A stretch of DNA of 64,000 bases, taken from Bin80 sp965208025 (lineage in GTDB: Bacteria > Bacteroidota > Rhodothermia > Rhodothermales > Bin80). The stretch spans positions 1,674,001 through 1,738,000 of the forward strand of contig OZ242302.1 in the NCBI GenBank assembly GCA_965208025.1, read 5' to 3'. A model generated the notes under the pieces. The model was not told where the DNA came from. It was given only the letters and a program-made list of their open reading frames with translations, and did no database searches. Below are positions 45,706 to 55,296 of this stretch, one piece after another. The position numbers were made by a program, and so were the translations under genes. The first letter of the stretch is position 1, and each line of letters begins with the position of its first letter.

Positions 45706-48198
45706 TTACATGATCTGTTGATCATGGATAAATTTGAGATATGGTTCAAAGGCAGTATTGATCATTTGCTCATCCAAACCATAGTCCTCCACCTTATATG
45801 AATGATGAGGTTCTTCCTTGCGTTGGCTATACTGAACTTCAAGCCACTCACACATAGAACGTTCAACCTCGGGCGTCAGGGGCCAATCAAAGCGAGAGTA
45901 GATTTTTTTAATCTCGCCCATAGGATTATCCACAAAATCAATGTATCGCACATCAATCCATTGTTTCTCAATTTCGGGGCAGGATTTTCGCCATTCGGTG
46001 GCGGTGTTCAGCATGTGACTCATCAGCTGTAGTTGTTCAAGTCCAAACTCTTCGCGTGGCATAGGCTCTGATAAGATGGATCGACCACGCTCCACTAAGC
46101 TATTCCAGGACCCCATAAACTGAACTGGATCTCGATGAGTCTGGATGAAGATAGCATTTGGGTAGACGTCCAGCAGTGTCTCCAGTTCCATGAGATGGAA
46201 GGGCATTTTTAATAACCATTGACGTTGCACATAGGGAGTTTTCTGACGGCGGCGCCAAGTATAGTGTTGTAATAAACGTCGGTGAAATAGGTATGAATTA
46301 TGGGTGTCAATCTTGGCGAGCCATTCAGCGTAGGAAGGAATGTGGAATCTGACCACATTTGTCCAATTGGTAAACGTAGGCCGAAGGAGGTGGTAGTCTT
46401 CCTCAGGCTCATCTGCGTCAATAGGGTGGATTCCAGCCAGCAATTCGACTACGTTGATCGCATCTAGCATTCTGATATGATATAATCTCCTGGGATCTTG
46501 CGGCGTTCCCGCAATGGTGGCATAGTCACCAGAAGGGAGAATTGGTTCTGCAAGTTCATAGCTCAGCAGTGTCCAGAACTTTGGATCACGGGCCAGCAAA
46601 CGGTGCATAAATGTGGTGCCAGTTCGGTTGATCCCAATGATAAATACCGGCGGATCAATACACTCGTTGGTGATGGCAGTGTACTTTAATCGCTCGCGGA
46701 CGAACTCAGCATTGTGGCGAAGAGAACGCGTTAGGATGTTGACGATCACGCTCACCCGGTCTTTCCGGATTCTAGCTGCGGGGAGCTTGAGTGCCCCTAC
46801 TAATTTATATAGCCCTTCAAGTAACCAGTCTGGATACGCCTCGTCATAAGGAATCCTCATCCGATCAGCAATCTGAATCGTCTGTTTGAGGAGGCACTGA
46901 TAATCCAGCTGTCCCCGTGGAACTGGAAATGGCCATTCTTCTGGATAGCTTTTCATCCACTCAACTGCACGTATATGGTTTATGACTGGAAGGGGCCATT
47001 CAATTGAAGAAGGACAGTCTGCCAGCACTGCATCATTACCAATGGGGTGCCTGCTACCATTCATGATTTCCTCGGACCAGAAATCTTTGAAGTTATCTAC
47101 CAGAGGCCATAAACCATGCATTGCTGACTTTTCCCCTAATGCTTGGCAGGCTCTTCGGAACGCATCAAAGGATACCCGTTTCCAGTAGATTCCAAAGTCT
47201 TCAATTTCAGGTTCATGATAGGTATCCTCTGTGTCACAGCAATGATAGATCGTGAACCGACGATGGGGGTTTCTGGCAATTGAGACTAAGAGTTTGCACA
47301 CCATATCCACTGGATCGGAGCGGCTCATGAGCGAAAAATGACGGGGCACCTTGGATACCTGCAGTGCGGCAGCAAACATCCGAATCATAAAATTTTTTGT
47401 ATGTACGAATCCGGTACTCGCCACAGCGATGGATGGAATCCGAAAAATAGCGGCGGGAATGCCCGTGGACATTGCATACAATATAATCTGTTCGGCTACC
47501 AATTTACTCCATGGATACCCAGTGATGGTCAGTGGAAACCAACGCTTCATGTTTGCAAGGTCTGGCTGAGCTTGGGGGCCAATTCTATAATTTCGAAATT
47601 CCCCCCGAAAGCCAGAGACGTATTCTGGGAAGATGCCTAAGGTAGAGGCATGAAATAGGTGCTTCAGGCGAAACCGCAAACAGAGGTGCAAGATGGATTG
47701 AAACGCCAGCACATTTACCTCACGAATACGGTCATAACCTCCAACTAAGTCTACATTTCCAGCTAGGTGGTAGACCGCATCAATCTGATGAGATAGATGA
47801 TCAAAATCGCTGGCTTCCAATCCGAAGCGATCCAGCGTTAGATCACCGACTATGATTCGGATTCGCTCCTCAAATCGACCTTCCCAAATGTTAGACTTTT
47901 GCATGGCATCACGTAAAGTATTCATCCCCTCTTCTTCATTTTGTGACCGAAGGAGGCAGTAGATGATGATGTCAGAATCTTGAATGAGAAGTTCATGTAA
48001 CAGGTAACGTCCCATAAAACCCCTTCCGCCAGTCAACAACACATGTTGCACATTGTCCGCTGATACCGGAGGCTGTGGGGATTCCTCTGTGATTGTACGG
48101 TGAATGAAGTGACGAACAGCGTTCAGATCTCGCTGACACGGCCTGGGCAAAGTCCCTACCAGTGGTGACACTTTGGAGGCGGCTGAGTTGGACTTCAT
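45706..48198 (-). CDS. swfB: thioester reductase-sulfotransferase fusion (SwfB-like)
   Basis: The 830-aa protein joins two enzymes. Residues about 50-420 form a thioester-reductase domain of the extended SDR type. The NADPH loop is TGGRGFMGRYLL (56-67), AVYHLAGNVDLVGGYDRIRE follows, and the catalytic Tyr228 and Lys232 are in GYPWSK. Such domains release carrier-bound acyl chains as aldehyde or alcohol. Residues about 515-810 form a Sulfotransfer_3-type domain: the PAPS 5'-phosphosulfate loop is IGINRTGTTFMHRLL (521-535), with LLKMPFHL, and the 3'-phosphate segment is THRDPVQFMGSW (687-698). The gene starts 49 bp after the PKS gene and must be cotranscribed. The reductase-sulfotransferase pairing is that reported for swfB of sponge symbionts. 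It could make a sulfated fatty alcohol, an inference. Confidence 0.9.
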   Translation of the reverse strand: MKSNSAASKVSPLVGTLPRPCQRDLNAVRHFIHRTITEESPQPPVSADNVQHVLLTGGRGFMGRYLLHELLIQDSDIIIYCLLRSQNEEEGMNTLRDAMQKSNIWEGRFEERIRIIVGDLTLDRFGLEASDFDHLSHQIDAVYHLAGNVDLVGGYDRIREVNVLAFQSILHLCLRFRLKHLFHASTLGIFPEYVSGFRGEFRNYRIGPQAQPDLANMKRWFPLTITGYPWSKLVAEQIILYAMSTGIPAAIFRIPSIAVASTGFVHTKNFMIRMFAAALQVSKVPRHFSLMSRSDPVDMVCKLLVSIARNPHRRFTIYHCCDTEDTYHEPEIEDFGIYWKRVSFDAFRRACQALGEKSAMHGLWPLVDNFKDFWSEEIMNGSRHPIGNDAVLADCPSSIEWPLPVINHIRAVEWMKSYPEEWPFPVPRGQLDYQCLLKQTIQIADRMRIPYDEAYPDWLLEGLYKLVGALKLPAARIRKDRVSVIVNILTRSLRHNAEFVRERLKYTAITNECIDPPVFIIGINRTGTTFMHRLLARDPKFWTLLSYELAEPILPSGDYATIAGTPQDPRRLYHIRMLDAINVVELLAGIHPIDADEPEEDYHLLRPTFTNWTNVVRFHIPSYAEWLAKIDTHNSYLFHRRLLQHYTWRRRQKTPYVQRQWLLKMPFHLMELETLLDVYPNAIFIQTHRDPVQFMGSWNSLVERGRSILSEPMPREEFGLEQLQLMSHMLNTATEWRKSCPEIEKQWIDVRYIDFVDNPMGEIKKIYSRFDWPLTPEVERSMCEWLEVQYSQRKEEPHHSYKVEDYGLDEQMINTAFEPYLKFIHDQQIM

Positions 48199-48247
48199 GT
48201 TGTAATCAATTCGTACGATATGAGAACATCGCCCGAGATTTACTTCC

Positions 48248-51200
48248 TCAGGATGGGAAATGATCCGCTAACGCACTGGCAAAGATAGATGGAATCCGGC
48301 GACTCCGCAACCCAGAATCATTGGATGAACTGGATACTGTCTCGGACGCAGTTTCACTGTCTTGACTTGTCTCTTGAACATCATCCTGAAGGATCGCCTG
48401 CGCTAAGGTGGTGCAGGTCGCAGTGGTCATCAACTCCAAAGCGCTGGGTTGAAAATTAAAGGTGCTTTTTGTGAAAGCCCCCAACTCTGCAACGGATAGA
48501 GATGTCAAACCTAAACTGGACAGTAGATCGTCGGCCCCAAATTCATCATGGTCACATAGCTCCACAACCTTGTTTTTGATTAGAAGAACGATGTCCTCCA
48601 ACGTCAAGTGATCAGCAACCCCCACATCAACAGCATCTTGATTACGAATCAAGATGCCAGTACGCAAATAGTCATCGTGATCAACGGTCCAAAATATCTT
48701 TTTAAATAACGCAGTCACCAAATGATCTTTTTGCGCACGATTTCGCAGGGCATAATCTAAGTTGGTGATGACAAAGAGACTACTTAGAGGAGGCATTCCA
48801 GACGCGCGCATGAGACGCAGCACCCCAAAGTTACGCACTGCCATTCCTGTATCTTTCACGGCAGCTAAGTTATAAGAGAGAGCGGGTAATCCCTGTTGCA
48901 GACGCCAATTTGCAAGTCCATCCAAATAACTATTCGCAGCTCCGTAGTTGATTTGCCCTGGATTACCGAGTACCGAGGTCGTAGAGGAGAAAAGAACAAA
49001 GTGGTCCAGATTCATGCCAGAAGTCGCTCGGTGAAGATAGAGTGCTCCGTTCGCCTTCGGTGCAAACACATTCGCAATAGAGTCTGGTGTTAGATCCGCC
49101 AGTATTTGATCATCCAATATGCCCGCCAAGTGAAATACTCCTTTGAGAGGTCGCTTGAGCCCTGCAATACAGCGCTTTACATCAGACTCATTTGAAATAT
49201 CGGCGACAACAATGTCAACATCCACGCAATTTGTAAATTTTTCGGTATCAACCGCCTCGCGTAGCCATGTAACATCACGTCCCCGTTCTGGATTTCGATC
49301 CATCAAGGTGAAATGGCGTGCACCAACAGCAGCAAGATATCTGAGCAATCGTAATCCTAATCCACCAAAAGCGCCAGTGACAAGGTAGGTAGCACGGGGA
49401 TCCATAAATGGTCGCCGATCAACAATGGGAAACAATCGTTCCGAAGGAGTAGACGGCAATTTAAGAATGATCTTGCCCAGATGTTGCCCAGACATCATAA
49501 ACCGAAACGCATCTTTGTGGCTTGCATAGCGAAATGTAGTCGTTGGTAGAGGAGGTACCGTACCTTGATCAAGGAGATTGACACAGGATTCAGAGATCTG
49601 CCGCGACAGGAATGGGTCGTCAATCATCAACCGATCCATGTCTATAGCAGCAAATCGTAGGTTCTTTCGGAAGACCTGCATCCCCAGCGATTGATCCGCG
49701 TAGATGTCTATTTTGCCAATCTCACAATGCCATCCGCCGGGGCTTAGAGCACGAAGGCATAGAGGAATATGGGATCCAGCAAGAGAGTTAAGTACGACAT
49801 CCACTCCTTTTCCATCGGTTGCATGCATGAGCGCGTCATACCACGACGTACTGTGAGAATCAAAGGCTGCTCGGACTCCCAACTCAATTAGGGAATTCCG
49901 TTTGCTGTCGGTACCAGCTGTGGCATAAATTTCTGCACCTACATGCTTCGCGAGCGCAATTGCTGCTTGCCCAACTCCTCCCATGGCTGAGTGGATCAGA
50001 ACCCGCTGTCCTTCTTGGAGTCGTGCAAGATGGATAAGAGCATAGTAAGCAGTTGAATACACGGATAGGGAAGCACCAGACTCTTCCAAGGACAGACGAG
50101 CAGGTGCTCGAAAGACACGGTACTGGTTGACAATTAAGCGATTTGTAAAGCATCCCCCAGTTCCTACCACAACCTTATCTCCCACTTCCAGTTCGGTTAC
50201 GGCACTTCCTTTTCTGGCAATCACACCACTTCCCTCCATTCCAATCTTGGCTCCAATGCCTGAATGCTCAACGGCCATTTTCGGAAGCAATCCCAACGTA
50301 ATCATTACGTCCCTAAAATTCAAAGCCGCCGTATCCATGATCACTTCAACCGAGTGACAGTCCAGTTCTTCTGGATCATAAGTTTTCACCTGTAAACCGC
50401 TGATCTGCCCTACGGCACTGATAGTTAATAGGTAGGGGACATCTTCTCCATCTGGCACGATTGGGTGCGTAGCTGAATCACAAGTAATACGAGGGACCCA
50501 AATTTTTCCCTCACGTAAAGAGATCTCCCGTTCGCGAAGATCATGTTGGATGAGTTTTTTCAAAGCGGGGAGATCAACAGCCCCACCAAGATCTACAAGC
50601 CGAAAGTCTATCTTAGCCTCTGGGGCAGTTTCTAACGTGATGCTTCGAACCGCACCCCAGAGAGCACTTCCTCGCGGATTTTCAATATCGTGGGCAGCCT
50701 TCACGGTAATAACCGTCAATTGGCAGGGGCAACTTGCATTCGCAACTCGAAAAGGGGTGAATACCTGCAGAAAAGAAACAAGGTCAGCTACCGCCTGCTC
50801 CCCAGTTGGATCATCCAGATTATAGCCAAAGAAAAAGTCAATGGCCTTCACATGATTAGCTTCGGGATACCTGCTTGATTCAAAAGGATCCTCTTCAATC
50901 CATTCCCCATAAGGGACTGCATGGACATTTGAATTATCAAACAGTGAGAGCCAATCTCTTGCCAAACTCTGACGCTCCCCCATAATCCATCGAACAGAAT
51001 CCGAAGTAGTTGAGTGTGTGGTCTCCAACACCACGGACTGAAGCAAGGTGACATGTCCATCTGTCCGAATTCTTTTCCAACCAGAGCTTATCTCCAGATC
51101 TAAATTTTCTTCATGCGAGATCCAAGCCAGACCTCCCTCTGCAAGAAGTTGATGCCAGAAAAGCCAGTCTGATTCCAGAAACGATTGCTCGCCCGGAGCA

Positions 51201-54200
51201 AGGTGGAGAAAAAGTGCATCAGCTACACTTTTGCGAAGTAATCCATGGTTCAGGGCGGATTCAGTACGTTCACTAGGATCCAGAGTGATAAATCGTAACG
51301 GGATGCTCTCCTTGCGAAACGACTGAATACAAGTTTGTGTTGATGCTTGATCATCATTGACCAACCAGTACTGACCTGGAGACCCCCACTCCGATGAAGA
51401 ATTCAGGCAGCAATGCAGTATCGTTTGATCAGGTTCTTTGGTATTTGCAAATTCAATTGCGCAGAAGGCACGCAAATTTGTTCCACGGCCCTTCCCTATC
51501 AGGGAAAGTAATGCAGCGGGCTCCAGCGTCTCGTTTGGCAGATCACTTGCGATCCTTGCACCATCTTCCAAGAATTTTGGCTGCCATTGAAAATGAAATT
51601 TACTCCTTGGAAGATCAACCATGTTTGAATTTGCATTGAGGGAGTAGTACTTATCAATGTGAAGAACAAGATCACCAGTTTCGGCATCATAATAACTGAC
51701 TGAGCCTGCGAGGCGCTCCGTAGTTTTCACTGACACCTGTCCAAATTCATCCTGTTCGTTCCAAGAGGGCGGGTTATAATAGGCAATGCCGATGAGCCGT
51801 GGTACTGTTGATTTGTGGAGGAAAGTCACATTTTCAAAACGATGTGGGATGGTGGAAAAATTTGAATTTGGAATGTAATCGTGGAGGAACGATTGCATCC
51901 CCCCATCTATGAGAGAAGGGAATATCACATATCCCTCCTCATATCCATCTCGCCAAACATCCTCGTTGATCTCCAGTTCAAACAGAAATCGGTTTGTTTT
52001 CGGATCCTCTTGTAGATTTTGGAGGACACGAAAATTCGGACCGTACTCAAAAAGGTCGTCCAGAACGGCATCCGATAGGGAGTAGAACTCCTCGGCATTG
52101 GCATATCCCGCAGATCTGAAAGCCGAGGTATCTATGTCATGGAAATTTAAGGGGGCATTAGGAGTCCAGTCTGAATCAATCAGATGGACTTTTCCACGAC
52201 AATGCACCTCACTTTGCGCGCCAATCTCATAGGGTTGAGTAGAGATTGTAATCAAGAATTCATTCGGACTATTTTGAACAGGTACCAAGCTCGTATGGAG
52301 TCGGACGGGCTCCCTTGCAATTGGACATGAAGACTGAAATTCCAGCCGTTCAATGACAAGTGGATTTCCCTCCAGAGCCTGCAACACCATTTCAACGAAG
52401 CCTCCCGCTGGCATGATAGCCGTATTATTCACCTTATGGTCAATGAGCCAAGGGAATGCGGACTCAAAAAATCTGGCCTCAAATAATGGATGCACTCCTG
52501 ATAGGCGATGGCCTACTAGAGGTCCCCAAGCATAATCTGCCCCGCCCAAGAATTGCTCATCGTCCGAGTAGAAGTCTATTAGCTTTTTATTCTCATGTGG
52601 ATATCCTGGAAGCAAGTGAGTAATGGTCACCGGTTTGGGGAACTGAGATTCCAGATCCAGCGTGACGCCAGCCTGGAATAATTTCCCCAATGATGCATGA
52701 AAATCCAAACATACATTGCCGTCGCGATAAAACGTTGGAATCACAGCGGGAGAGTCTGAATGTCCATTGAGACATTGCATGAGGATGGGTTGAAGCGCAG
52801 AATGAGGGGCAAGTTCAAGAACTATATCGGGCTGATGATCACGCAGAACTGTCTCCATCGCAGCGGCAAATCTGACTGGCTCCCGGATATTGGACCACCA
52901 GTATGTGGCGTCAATCTGGGAAGTTTGCTTACCCGTCACCGTGGAGATAAACGGAATCTCTCCATCAAAACTTCGGTCACGAAGAAAAGCGAACGCCTCC
53001 ATTGCCGCATCTTGGAGTGGATCCATGGCATGGGAATGAAATGCAATATTCCCTGGCAGTAGACGATTCTGGAGGTTCTGCTCATTCAATGCCTCCACGA
53101 TCGTCAGTAACGTTGGCTCAGTCCCAGCGAGAACTGTATTCGCTGGAGAATTTTCGCAGGCAATTTGAACCATAGGCTCTATTCCAACTCCATAGCCGTA
53201 GGAGATGCCCAAATTATCCAAGAGAGACTCCACACCAGATCTGTCCAGTCCGATGGCCAACATACGACCGGATCCAGCTACACGTTGTTGAAGGGTCGCA
53301 CGGTGATAGACCAAGCGAGTCGCATCGGCGAGAGATAGTAGCCCGGCCGCATACGCGGCGGCGACCTCACCACAGCTGTGTCCTAAAACACAGTCCGCAT
53401 ATACACCATACGTCTTTAATAATTCCACAAGAGCGCATTGGATTGCAAAAATCACGGGCTGCGCCAGTTCACACTCATTGAGTTGTTCCTCTGGAGCACT
53501 AAAGCAGGCATACAGGAGCGATGTTGAGGCGTAGTGCTGCCAATATTCATCAATCGCATCAAGAGCACGGCGAAATACGGGATGTTCACGGTAGAGCGCC
53601 TCACCACATCCCACCCATTGGGTTCCTTGTCCAGAAAATACCATGGCGATCCATTGATCTTTTCCCGAGACAGGAAACAAAGCTGGTTCAGGTTCAGACT
53701 CAATGAACGAATCCAATGCGGATTTGAGTTCTTCAAGAGTATGAACGGCGAAGGAAGTTCGCACAGGAAAATGAGTTCGACGGAGGCTGAGATTCCCCGC
53801 CAACGTGTAAAGGCTATGCGGTTGATCTTCAAGAAAATGGCGGAGTCGTTTGGCGGTTTCAACCAACGCTGTTGAAGTGCGGGCGGAAAGTGGGACCAGA
53901 TACCCTGCATCTGGTGCAATTGGGATGGATGAAATAAAGCGGCGGGCAGGGCGATACTCACTTACTAGGCAGTGACCGTTTGATCCTCCAAATCCGAATG
54001 AGTTGATTCCGAATAATACCGTTCGATCGGGAAATGGCTCAACGGTCGTTTGTACCTCCATCGGACATGCATCAAAATCAATGTTTGGATTGGGAATCTG
54101 ATAACTTCGAGACATTGGAGCGAAGGTTCGATGCTTGATCATGAGGATCACCTTCATCAGCGAACAGGCGAACGCTGCGGCCTCTAAATGCCCGACATTG

Positions 54201-55279
54201 CTCTTCACACTCCCAAGACGCAGGGGTACCTCACGCTCAGAGCTTTTAAATGCTGTCGAAATCGCATTCCCCTCAATTGGATCTCCGACGGGTGTCCCCG
54301 TTGCATGGGCCTCAATGTAGTCGAAGTCATCCAGTTGACGTCCCGCCAAGGACGCAGCTTGACGCATCAGAGCGATTTGTGAATGTTGGGTCGGAGCAGT
54401 AATCTGCCGTCCAGGTGATAGCCCCTCAGCACCATCTGCTGTCCCCGCCGTATTGAGTGCGGTCGCTTCAATGACTGCAAAAATGTGATCTCCGTCTCGC
54501 TCGGCAGACGATAGGGGTTTGATCGCATACATAAAAGCCCCTTCGGAACGCATATATCCGTTCGCTTCCGCATCAAAGCAGTGGGAGACTCCGTCAGGGC
54601 TTATGACCCCCATCATGTTGAAAGCGCTACTCTGTCTCCCGCTCGCGAGATACGTAACTGCACCAATCAATGCAGATTCACATTCGCCATTTGCAATAGA
54701 GACCCGTGCGGTATGCATTGCGGTTAAGGATGCAGAGCACGCCGTGCACATTGTAATTGAAGGACCCATTAAGTTGAACACATAGGACACTCGGTTGGCT
54801 AACATGGATAAGCTCAGGTTAGGGACCAAGTCAGCGTACACCCCATGCTGATGGCGCCAGTTAGATAAGGACGAAATCTGCGTTCCCACAAAAACGCCAG
54901 TCGGACTATTTCGAAGCGACTCAAGAGTCCATCCCGCACACTCAATCGCCCCCCAAGCGCAGTTCAACAACATTCGGATCTGTGGATCCATTTTTCTGGA
55001 CTGGTGATACGAGGAGCCAAAGAATGCACGGTCAAATTCCAGTTCTTCATCATCTCGCACCAATCCTTCAAACTTGCTCCCCAAGCGGCTGGGGCCAAAA
55101 AAATGTCCGATCGGTTGATGACCACGCCCATACCGATCCAAAATATATTCCTTAACGATTTCCCTCTTTAATAGAAGATTCCAGAAGTCCTCGTCCGTTC
55201 GGATACCACCCGGCATTCGATGCCCATACCCAATGATGGCTACGGGTTCAAGATTAGCGATGTGATCAGATTTTGCCAT
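48248..55279 (-). CDS. swfA: mono-modular fully reducing type I PKS/FAS (SwfA-like)
   Basis: A 2343-aa iterative-type synthase with one module. KS, residues 10-440: Cys181 in CTACSAS, His325 in EAHATGTPVGDP, His364 in SNVGHLEAAA. AT, 545-850: Ser635 in GHSCGE and AFHS at 746-749, a malonyl-type signature. DH, 920-1210: His948 of HKVNNTAIMP, where the family Gly is Asn, and Asp1125 with Gln1129. A region at about 1230-1420 resembles a C-methyltransferase but lacks the SAM-binding glycine motif. ER, 1610-1940: NADPH loop SAMGGVGQAA. KR, 1960-2145: TGAFGGLG, Lys2075, the Ser2098-2099 pair, Tyr2112, and LDD at 2055-2057 (B-type). ACP, 2225-2300: Ser2260 in GLTSLSVAEL, with Thr replacing Asp. No thioesterase is present; release falls to the next gene. 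No loading module exists, so it probably primes itself. Confidence 0.95.
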   Translation of the reverse strand: MAKSDHIANLEPVAIIGYGHRMPGGIRTDEDFWNLLLKREIVKEYILDRYGRGHQPIGHFFGPSRLGSKFEGLVRDDEELEFDRAFFGSSYHQSRKMDPQIRMLLNCAWGAIECAGWTLESLRNSPTGVFVGTQISSLSNWRHQHGVYADLVPNLSLSMLANRVSYVFNLMGPSITMCTACSASLTAMHTARVSIANGECESALIGAVTYLASGRQSSAFNMMGVISPDGVSHCFDAEANGYMRSEGAFMYAIKPLSSAERDGDHIFAVIEATALNTAGTADGAEGLSPGRQITAPTQHSQIALMRQAASLAGRQLDDFDYIEAHATGTPVGDPIEGNAISTAFKSSEREVPLRLGSVKSNVGHLEAAAFACSLMKVILMIKHRTFAPMSRSYQIPNPNIDFDACPMEVQTTVEPFPDRTVLFGINSFGFGGSNGHCLVSEYRPARRFISSIPIAPDAGYLVPLSARTSTALVETAKRLRHFLEDQPHSLYTLAGNLSLRRTHFPVRTSFAVHTLEELKSALDSFIESEPEPALFPVSGKDQWIAMVFSGQGTQWVGCGEALYREHPVFRRALDAIDEYWQHYASTSLLYACFSAPEEQLNECELAQPVIFAIQCALVELLKTYGVYADCVLGHSCGEVAAAYAAGLLSLADATRLVYHRATLQQRVAGSGRMLAIGLDRSGVESLLDNLGISYGYGVGIEPMVQIACENSPANTVLAGTEPTLLTIVEALNEQNLQNRLLPGNIAFHSHAMDPLQDAAMEAFAFLRDRSFDGEIPFISTVTGKQTSQIDATYWWSNIREPVRFAAAMETVLRDHQPDIVLELAPHSALQPILMQCLNGHSDSPAVIPTFYRDGNVCLDFHASLGKLFQAGVTLDLESQFPKPVTITHLLPGYPHENKKLIDFYSDDEQFLGGADYAWGPLVGHRLSGVHPLFEARFFESAFPWLIDHKVNNTAIMPAGGFVEMVLQALEGNPLVIERLEFQSSCPIAREPVRLHTSLVPVQNSPNEFLITISTQPYEIGAQSEVHCRGKVHLIDSDWTPNAPLNFHDIDTSAFRSAGYANAEEFYSLSDAVLDDLFEYGPNFRVLQNLQEDPKTNRFLFELEINEDVWRDGYEEGYVIFPSLIDGGMQSFLHDYIPNSNFSTIPHRFENVTFLHKSTVPRLIGIAYYNPPSWNEQDEFGQVSVKTTERLAGSVSYYDAETGDLVLHIDKYYSLNANSNMVDLPRSKFHFQWQPKFLEDGARIASDLPNETLEPAALLSLIGKGRGTNLRAFCAIEFANTKEPDQTILHCCLNSSSEWGSPGQYWLVNDDQASTQTCIQSFRKESIPLRFITLDPSERTESALNHGLLRKSVADALFLHLAPGEQSFLESDWLFWHQLLAEGGLAWISHEENLDLEISSGWKRIRTDGHVTLLQSVVLETTHSTTSDSVRWIMGERQSLARDWLSLFDNSNVHAVPYGEWIEEDPFESSRYPEANHVKAIDFFFGYNLDDPTGEQAVADLVSFLQVFTPFRVANASCPCQLTVITVKAAHDIENPRGSALWGAVRSITLETAPEAKIDFRLVDLGGAVDLPALKKLIQHDLREREISLREGKIWVPRITCDSATHPIVPDGEDVPYLLTISAVGQISGLQVKTYDPEELDCHSVEVIMDTAALNFRDVMITLGLLPKMAVEHSGIGAKIGMEGSGVIARKGSAVTELEVGDKVVVGTGGCFTNRLIVNQYRVFRAPARLSLEESGASLSVYSTAYYALIHLARLQEGQRVLIHSAMGGVGQAAIALAKHVGAEIYATAGTDSKRNSLIELGVRAAFDSHSTSWYDALMHATDGKGVDVVLNSLAGSHIPLCLRALSPGGWHCEIGKIDIYADQSLGMQVFRKNLRFAAIDMDRLMIDDPFLSRQISESCVNLLDQGTVPPLPTTTFRYASHKDAFRFMMSGQHLGKIILKLPSTPSERLFPIVDRRPFMDPRATYLVTGAFGGLGLRLLRYLAAVGARHFTLMDRNPERGRDVTWLREAVDTEKFTNCVDVDIVVADISNESDVKRCIAGLKRPLKGVFHLAGILDDQILADLTPDSIANVFAPKANGALYLHRATSGMNLDHFVLFSSTTSVLGNPGQINYGAANSYLDGLANWRLQQGLPALSYNLAAVKDTGMAVRNFGVLRLMRASGMPPLSSLFVITNLDYALRNRAQKDHLVTALFKKIFWTVDHDDYLRTGILIRNQDAVDVGVADHLTLEDIVLLIKNKVVELCDHDEFGADDLLSSLGLTSLSVAELGAFTKSTFNFQPSALELMTTATCTTLAQAILQDDVQETSQDSETASETVSSSSNDSGLRSRRIPSIFASALADHFPS

Positions 55280-55296
55280 AGTTGTCCAAGAGTATT

